From an uncultured Actinomycetes bacterium (GTDB taxonomy: Bacteria > Actinomycetota > Acidimicrobiia > Acidimicrobiales > RAAP-2), in the NCBI GenBank assembly GCA_903860745.1, contig CAIORQ010000055.1, forward strand, positions 23,514-87,513: DNA of 64,000 nucleotides, read 5' to 3'. This document shows positions 60,232 through 64,000 of the stretch, piece by piece; positions within the stretch are counted from its first letter, which is position 1; each line of letters begins with the position of its first letter. The notes beneath the pieces are model-generated. The model did no database searches. It saw nothing but the letters and a program-made list of their open reading frames with translations, and was not told the origin of the DNA. The position numbers and the translations under genes were made by a program.

Positions 60232-62400
60232 CTAGCGCGAGGCGGCCACGAGGATCACGTCCAGCCTGCGGGGGCCGTGGACGCCTTCGACGCGTTCGAG
60301 TTCGATGTCCGAGGTCGCCGACGGGCCGGAGATCCAGGTCTGGCTGGAGTCGGGAGTGAGCCGCGCCACGGCTTCGGGGACCACTTCGACGATCTGGGCG
60401 TCGTCGATGACCACGATGAGGTGGTCGGGGACCAGGGAGAGGACCCGGCGACCCTGGCGTTCGCCGGAGTCCAGCACGATGGTCCCGGTCTCGGCGACGG
60501 CGACCGCGCAACCGGTCAGGGTGGAGTCGATGGCGTCGAGCTCGGCGGTGGCGAGGGGGCCGTCGTCGCGGTGCACGCGGACGCTCACCTCGCGCAACCA
60601 CTCGTCGGGAACGTCCGTCGGCACCGCGACGGAGGTGCTGTGGTGGGCCGCGAGCAGCGACGCGATCGTCGCCGCGAGGGAGGCCGGGTCGCACTCGACG
60701 ACGTTGGCCCGGTAGTCGACGAGCCGCTCCCTCAAGAGCTGTCGTCGCTCGCGGGCGTCGCGCGACCCCGTGAGACGGAAGGCGCGCGGCGGCGGGGGTG
60801 GCGAGGGATGCGCCGCGAGGGCGCTCGCGAGGGAGCTCAGCACGCCGTCGCGTCCGGGCACGTCTCGCCCGACGTGGCCGGGCGTGGCGTCATGGATGGC
60901 GCCGTGGTCGTGCACCAACGAGGAGGAGAAGTCGCGGGGGAGGGGGAGGTCCACGTTGGCGTCGGGATGGGTCTGGGCGAACCAGGCGCGAAACGACGTG
61001 GCCGGGGGTAGCGGGGCGTCGCGCGTGGCGCTCCAGCGCGACAGCGGGGGTGGCAGGTAGCGAAGTCGGCGGACGCGGAGCCGTCCCAGCACCTGACCGG
61101 CGGCCACCAGGCGACGCATCACGCGCGCCGACGAGAAGCCCTTCTCCACCATCTTCATCGCCACGAGCTCGGGGTCGCGCGGGTGCTCGCGGCGCTTCTC
61201 GTCCACGACCTCCGAGCGCAGGCGCACCAGGATCTTGGGGATGTCGATCTTGACCGGACAGGCCACGTAGCAGGCGCCGCAGAGTGAGGACGCGTAGGGC
61301 AGGGAGTCCTCGAGCTGTGTGCGCACGCCGCGACGCAGTTGGGGCACGAGGACCGCCCCGATCGGTCCGGGATAGGGGTTGCCGTAGGAGTGGCCGCCAG
61401 TGCGCTCGTAGACGGGGCAGACGTTGAGGCACGCCGAGCACCTGATGCAGCGCAGCACGTCGCGGCCGCTCTCCTCGGCCAGCGCCGACGAGCGCCCGTT
61501 GTCGATCAGCACCACGTGGAAGTTCGAGGGACCGTTGCCGGGCGTGGCGCCGGTGAAGATCGAGGTATAGGGGTTCATCCGTTCGCCGGTCGCCGAGCGC
61601 GGCAGGAGCTGCAAGAAGACCTCGAGGCTCCGCCAGTCCGGCAGGATCTTCTCCACCCCGACCACCGAGATCAGCGTCTCGGGCAGGGTCAGGCACATCC
61701 GGCCGTTGCCCTCGGACTCGACCACGACGACCGCCCCGGTGTCGGCCACGAGGAAGTTCGCCCCGGAGATCGCCACCTTGGCCGAGAGGAAGCGCTGGCG
61801 CAGGTGGGCGCGGGCCGCTCCGGCCAGCGCCGCCGGGTCGTCGCTCAGGTCGGCGGGCGCCGCCAGGCCCGACTTGCCCATCTCGTCGAGGAAGATCCGG
61901 CGGATCTGGGCGCGGTTCTTGTGGATCGCGGGCACCAGGATGTGCGAGGGCAGGTCGTCGCCGAGCTGGACGATGAGCTCGGCGAGGTCCGTCTCGTAGG
62001 CGATGATGCCGTGGCTCTCCAGGGCGGTGTTGAGCTCGATCTCGGCGGTGGCCATGGACTTGACCTTGACCACCGAGTCGACGCCGGTCGCCTGGACGAG
62101 ACCCACGACGATGGCGTTGGCCTCGGCGGCGTCGCGCGCCCAGTGCACCACGCCGCCGCGGGCCTGGACGTTCCTCTCGAACTCGACGCAGAGCTCGTCG
62201 AGGTGGCCGAGGGCGAAGTCCTTGATCGCCGCGCCGGCACTGCGCAACTCCTCCCAGTCGTCGAGCTCGCCGACGACCCGAAGGCGCTTCTCGCGGATGG
62301 TGGTGGTCGCGTGCTTCAAGTTGGCCCGCAGCTGGGCATCGGCCAGGGCCGTCCGGGCCAGGGTCGGGAAGGGCAGGTTGGTGTCGAAGACCCTAGACAC
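60232..62400 (-). CDS. LutB-LutC fusion, iron-sulfur L-lactate oxidation protein
   Basis: 722 residues. Residues 1-490 match LutB: an N-terminal LUD domain (ALADAQLRANLKHATTTIRE at the start) and two 4Fe-4S motifs, CIRCSACLNVCP near 320 and CGACYVACP near 376. Residues about 545-722 form a second LUD domain corresponding to LutC (VAVAETGTIVLDSGERQGRR), joined by a Pro/Ser-rich linker. LutB and LutC are usually separate proteins. With LutA, read from the overlapping upstream gene, this would oxidise L-lactate to pyruvate, the lactate coming from rhamnose via lactaldehyde. GTG start overlaps lutA by 8 bases. Confidence 0.88.
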   Translation of the reverse strand: MSRVFDTNLPFPTLARTALADAQLRANLKHATTTIREKRLRVVGELDDWEELRSAGAAIKDFALGHLDELCVEFERNVQARGGVVHWARDAAEANAIVVGLVQATGVDSVVKVKSMATAEIELNTALESHGIIAYETDLAELIVQLGDDLPSHILVPAIHKNRAQIRRIFLDEMGKSGLAAPADLSDDPAALAGAARAHLRQRFLSAKVAISGANFLVADTGAVVVVESEGNGRMCLTLPETLISVVGVEKILPDWRSLEVFLQLLPRSATGERMNPYTSIFTGATPGNGPSNFHVVLIDNGRSSALAEESGRDVLRCIRCSACLNVCPVYERTGGHSYGNPYPGPIGAVLVPQLRRGVRTQLEDSLPYASSLCGACYVACPVKIDIPKILVRLRSEVVDEKRREHPRDPELVAMKMVEKGFSSARVMRRLVAAGQVLGRLRVRRLRYLPPPLSRWSATRDAPLPPATSFRAWFAQTHPDANVDLPLPRDFSSSLVHDHGAIHDATPGHVGRDVPGRDGVLSSLASALAAHPSPPPPPRAFRLTGSRDARERRQLLRERLVDYRANVVECDPASLAATIASLLAAHHSTSVAVPTDVPDEWLREVSVRVHRDDGPLATAELDAIDSTLTGCAVAVAETGTIVLDSGERQGRRVLSLVPDHLIVVIDDAQIVEVVPEAVARLTPDSSQTWISGPSATSDIELERVEGVHGPRRLDVILVAASR

Positions 62401-63136
62401 GGCCGCTCCCGTCGCGACTGGCCAGGATCTCGGCCAGGTGCATGAGGCGAAGGGGACTGCGCGCCCGCGACGCGAGACCGCCGATGTGGGTCAGGCAAGA
62501 GTTGTCGAGCGCGCACAGGACCTCGGCGCCGCTCGCGCGCACGGCGGCCAGCTTGTCCGAACCCATGGCGCTCGACGTGTCGGCGTTCTTGATCGAGAAC
62601 ATGCCGCCGAAGCCGCAGCAGGAGTCGGGCTGGACGAAGGGCACCAGGTCCAGGCCCTCGACGTGGCGCAGCAGGGTGCGGGGCGCCTCGTCGAGGCCGA
62701 GCACCCGCAGCGAGTGGCAAGTGGGGTGGTAGGCGACTCGGTGGGGGAAGACCGCGCCGACGTCAGTGACCTTGAGCACGTCGTTCAGGAACTCCGAGAA
62801 CTCGTAGGTACGCCGTCCGACCTCGTCGAGGTCCTCGGCCAGGGTCGCGTCGCCGAGCGATTTCGCCGACGTGGCGTAGAGGTCGCGGACCGTGCCGACG
62901 CACGAGGCCGAGGGCGAGACGATGACGTCGTAGTCGTTGAAGACGTCGCGGAATCGCTGCGCCAGGTGCAGGCCCTCTTCGCGGTAACCGGCGTTGAGGT
63001 GCATCTGTCCGCAGCAGGTCTGCTGGGTGGGGAAGACGACCTCGTGCCCGAGGCGTTCGAGGACGTCGACCACGGCGCGAGGGGTGTTGGGGAACAGTCC
63101 GTCGTTGACGCAGGTGATGAAGAGCGCCACCTTCAT
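62393..63136 (-). CDS. lutA: L-lactate oxidation protein LutA
   Basis: 247 residues from MKVALFITCVNDGLF with GAGAGG upstream; a longer start 15 codons earlier is possible. Two CCG domains typical of heterodisulfide-reductase-like subunits are visible: QQTCCGQMHLNAGYREEG near residue 55 and PDSCCGFGGMFS near 190. Each is preceded by a paired Cys motif (SPSASCVG; HPTCHSL). Cytoplasmic partner of LutB/LutC in lactate utilisation. A 14-mer operator lies about 90 bases upstream. Confidence 0.92.
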   Translation of the reverse strand: MKVALFITCVNDGLFPNTPRAVVDVLERLGHEVVFPTQQTCCGQMHLNAGYREEGLHLAQRFRDVFNDYDVIVSPSASCVGTVRDLYATSAKSLGDATLAEDLDEVGRRTYEFSEFLNDVLKVTDVGAVFPHRVAYHPTCHSLRVLGLDEAPRTLLRHVEGLDLVPFVQPDSCCGFGGMFSIKNADTSSAMGSDKLAAVRASGAEVLCALDNSCLTHIGGLASRARSPLRLMHLAEILASRDGSGRV

Positions 63137-63223
63137 GTCTCGCACCCTCTCTTCGACCGAGCAGTCGCGTTGCTCCGACACTAGTTAGTGGCGTGGTCCG
63201 CGCCGACTCCTGACGACGTCAGA

Positions 63224-63238
63224 ATTGTAACGTTTCAG
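63224..63238 (-). promoter_or_regulatory. LacI-type operator and -10 before lutA
   Basis: The 14-mer TTGTAACGTTTCAG (63225-63238) has CG at its centre and matches the rha operator at 10 of 14 positions. On the minus strand TACAAT (63224-63229) overlaps it and is a good -10 hexamer for lutA; no clear -35 is seen. The shared site predicts joint control of lactate and rhamnose use. Confidence 0.55.
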
Positions 63239-63293
63239 AGAGTGTACCGCCCGACGTCCGTCCGTGGTGGTCGACGGGCGCCGTGCCCTCGCG

Positions 63294-63416
63294 ATGATGC
63301 TGCAACTCGCGCTCGAAGCCCAGAAACGCTGGCACCGCATCACCGCCGTCGAGCGACTCGGTGAACTGATTGAGGGCGTGCGCTTCATCGACGGAGTGGC
63401 GCAACTCGCCGCGTAG
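63294..63416 (+). pseudogene. Possible transposase C-terminal remnant
   Basis: A 40-codon frame, open upstream to about 63252, reads MMLQLALEAQKRWHRITAVE and ends VRFIDGVAQLAA. The pattern of a helix with KRW followed by LIEGVRFIDG resembles the very end of mutator/IS256-like transposases. No start, ribosome site or inverted repeat is visible, so this is at best a remnant. Confidence 0.3.
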
Positions 63417-63646
63417 TCAACGCCAACTGATGACCGACGCTGGGACCACCAGGCGACCATCGTCACGTCCATGGACGACACGGTCATCTTCGTGTCACAA
63501 CTCAGCACTACGATCACCGTTGACATTGACGCACCAGATCACGAGTCCACCAACGAAGTCAGTCGGACCCGCACTTCACGGCATCAAACACAAGATTCCC
63601 GCATAACTCAGTTTATAGCCAAACATTCTGGAGTGTCGCAACGAAA

Positions 63647-63674
63647 TTGGTAAGAGTTGATCACGAGTTATACA
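63647..63674 (+). promoter_or_regulatory. Promoter of the amidase-like gene
   Basis: TTGGTA and TATACA separated by 16 bases, followed by GAGGAG (63677-63682) and the ATG 9 bases later. Confidence 0.5.
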
Positions 63675-63691
63675 ACGAGGAGCGCAAAAGA

Positions 63692-64000
63692 ATGACTTCA
63701 CATCGATGGAATAAGTCGCCATTCAGAATTTCTATTGGCATTGCGATTCTTCTGGCATCCACGCTGATTTACTCCCCGACAGCCGGAGCATTTTCCTACA
63801 ACCGTACTGCAGCGGTTAACTACGCAAATACTTGGTCGCTTTCGTACAACACTGTTTACCCGGTATTTAGTTCCGATGACTGTGCAAATTTCGTATCTCA
63901 GGCGTTGACCACTGGCGGGGTTCCGTGGGCCTTAGGTGACGGCGACTGGTCAAACTTAAGCAATTGGTGGGACATTCCTGCGACATCTCCATCAAACGTC
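63692..64000 (+). CDS. Exported amidase_6-like protein, N-terminal part (partial)
   Basis: 103 codons before the window ends. A signal peptide (RISIGIAILLASTLIYSPTA) leads to FSYNRTAAVNYANTWSLSYN and SSDDCANFVSQALTTGGVPW. The YN-RTAAVNYAxxW and DCANFVSQAL patterns are the hallmark of amidase_6 domains, with the Cys in DDCANF as the likely nucleophile. Such proteins are secreted peptidoglycan-related or peptide amidases, often in spore-forming or developmental bacteria. Base composition and codon use are much lower in GC than the rest of the window, suggesting recent acquisition. Confidence 0.75.
   Translation, partial: MTSHRWNKSPFRISIGIAILLASTLIYSPTAGAFSYNRTAAVNYANTWSLSYNTVYPVFSSDDCANFVSQALTTGGVPWALGDGDWSNLSNWWDIPATSPSNV

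Larger units (their letters stand above)
63137..63691. other. Intergenic region ending in low-GC DNA
   Basis: About 555 bases. From left to right it holds the lutA control site (63225), a possible transposase C-terminal remnant (63294-63416), a stretch with no recognisable coding content, and the promoter of the amidase-like gene. Base composition falls clearly after about 63540. Confidence 0.6.

Noticed and set aside
60226..62445. Long open frames on the plus strand opposite the lutB-lutC and other GC-rich genes
   Set aside because: High third-position GC opens antisense frames throughout this window. These lack family motifs and start signals, while the minus-strand frame has Fe-S motifs.
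63185..63526. Minus-strand 113-codon open frame upstream of lutA
   Set aside because: No start signal or recognisable motif, and it covers the lutA control site and the plus-strand transposase-like frame.

Overview
The window is high-GC, densely packed DNA from an actinobacterium. Evidence: many GTG starts, 4-base ATGA/GTGA start-stop overlaps, very short intergenic spacers, an actinobacterial-type adenosine deaminase (NTDNRLMS motif), and several genes whose only upstream signal is a TAnnnT hexamer 5-7 bases before the start codon, as in leaderless actinobacterial transcripts. An acidimicrobial lineage is my guess, but nothing in the window (no rRNA, no tRNA) proves it. Only the last ~500 bases are clearly poorer in GC.

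Left part (1-11.2 kb): nucleoside salvage. The genes are adenosine deaminase, thymidine phosphorylase, cytidine deaminase and a pseudouridine glycosidase/kinase pair, beside a complete BMP-type ABC importer (binding protein, two-domain ATPase, two permeases) that probably brings nucleosides in. A cation-efflux-like membrane protein lies within it. 11.4-20.8 kb is mostly housekeeping or unlinked: an MFS exporter, the ABC-F ribosome factor EttA, kynureninase, formyl-tetrahydrofolate deformylase, a CsbD-like stress protein with small membrane proteins, a 3-hydroxyacyl-CoA dehydrogenase, inorganic pyrophosphatase and three small unknowns.

20.8-23.6 kb is a compact transmembrane flavin electron-transfer unit: a ferric-reductase-like flavocytochrome, an extracytoplasmic FMN-binding protein on a Thr-rich stalk, and the ApbE transferase that would attach the FMN. 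23.7-31.3 kb holds lipid-related genes: two cyclopropane-fatty-acid-synthase-like methyltransferases, a FAD oxidoreductase/DUF1365 pair, an MpaB-type oxygenase, a short-chain dehydrogenase and an SRPBCC protein. A YfhO-like polytopic membrane protein and a secreted collagen-like protein follow.

34.6-63.2 kb is the most interesting part: a deoxysugar island, most probably for L-rhamnose. It combines (i) an RbsA-type sugar ABC importer with two permeases and a binding protein; (ii) a phosphorylating route: rhamnose mutarotase, isomerase, the fused rhamnulose-1-phosphate aldolase/lactaldehyde dehydrogenase, and rhamnulokinase; (iii) lactate oxidation by LutA and a LutB-LutC fusion; (iv) a second, oxidative set: a Gfo/Idh/MocA dehydrogenase, an SDR, an amidohydrolase-type lactonase, two enolase-superfamily dehydratases, a second mutarotase, a tartrate/malate-type dehydrogenase, and an E1alpha/E1beta pair with a free-standing lipoyl domain but no E2 core; and (v) two LacI-type regulators. 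Two distinct CG-centred palindromes partition these operons. A 16-mer like TTGGAATCGATTCCAA lies before the oxidative operons and the transporter. A 14-mer like TTGAAACGTTTCAA lies before the rha and lut operons.

At the right edge, after a possible transposase remnant, the base composition drops and an exported amidase-like gene begins and runs out of the window.
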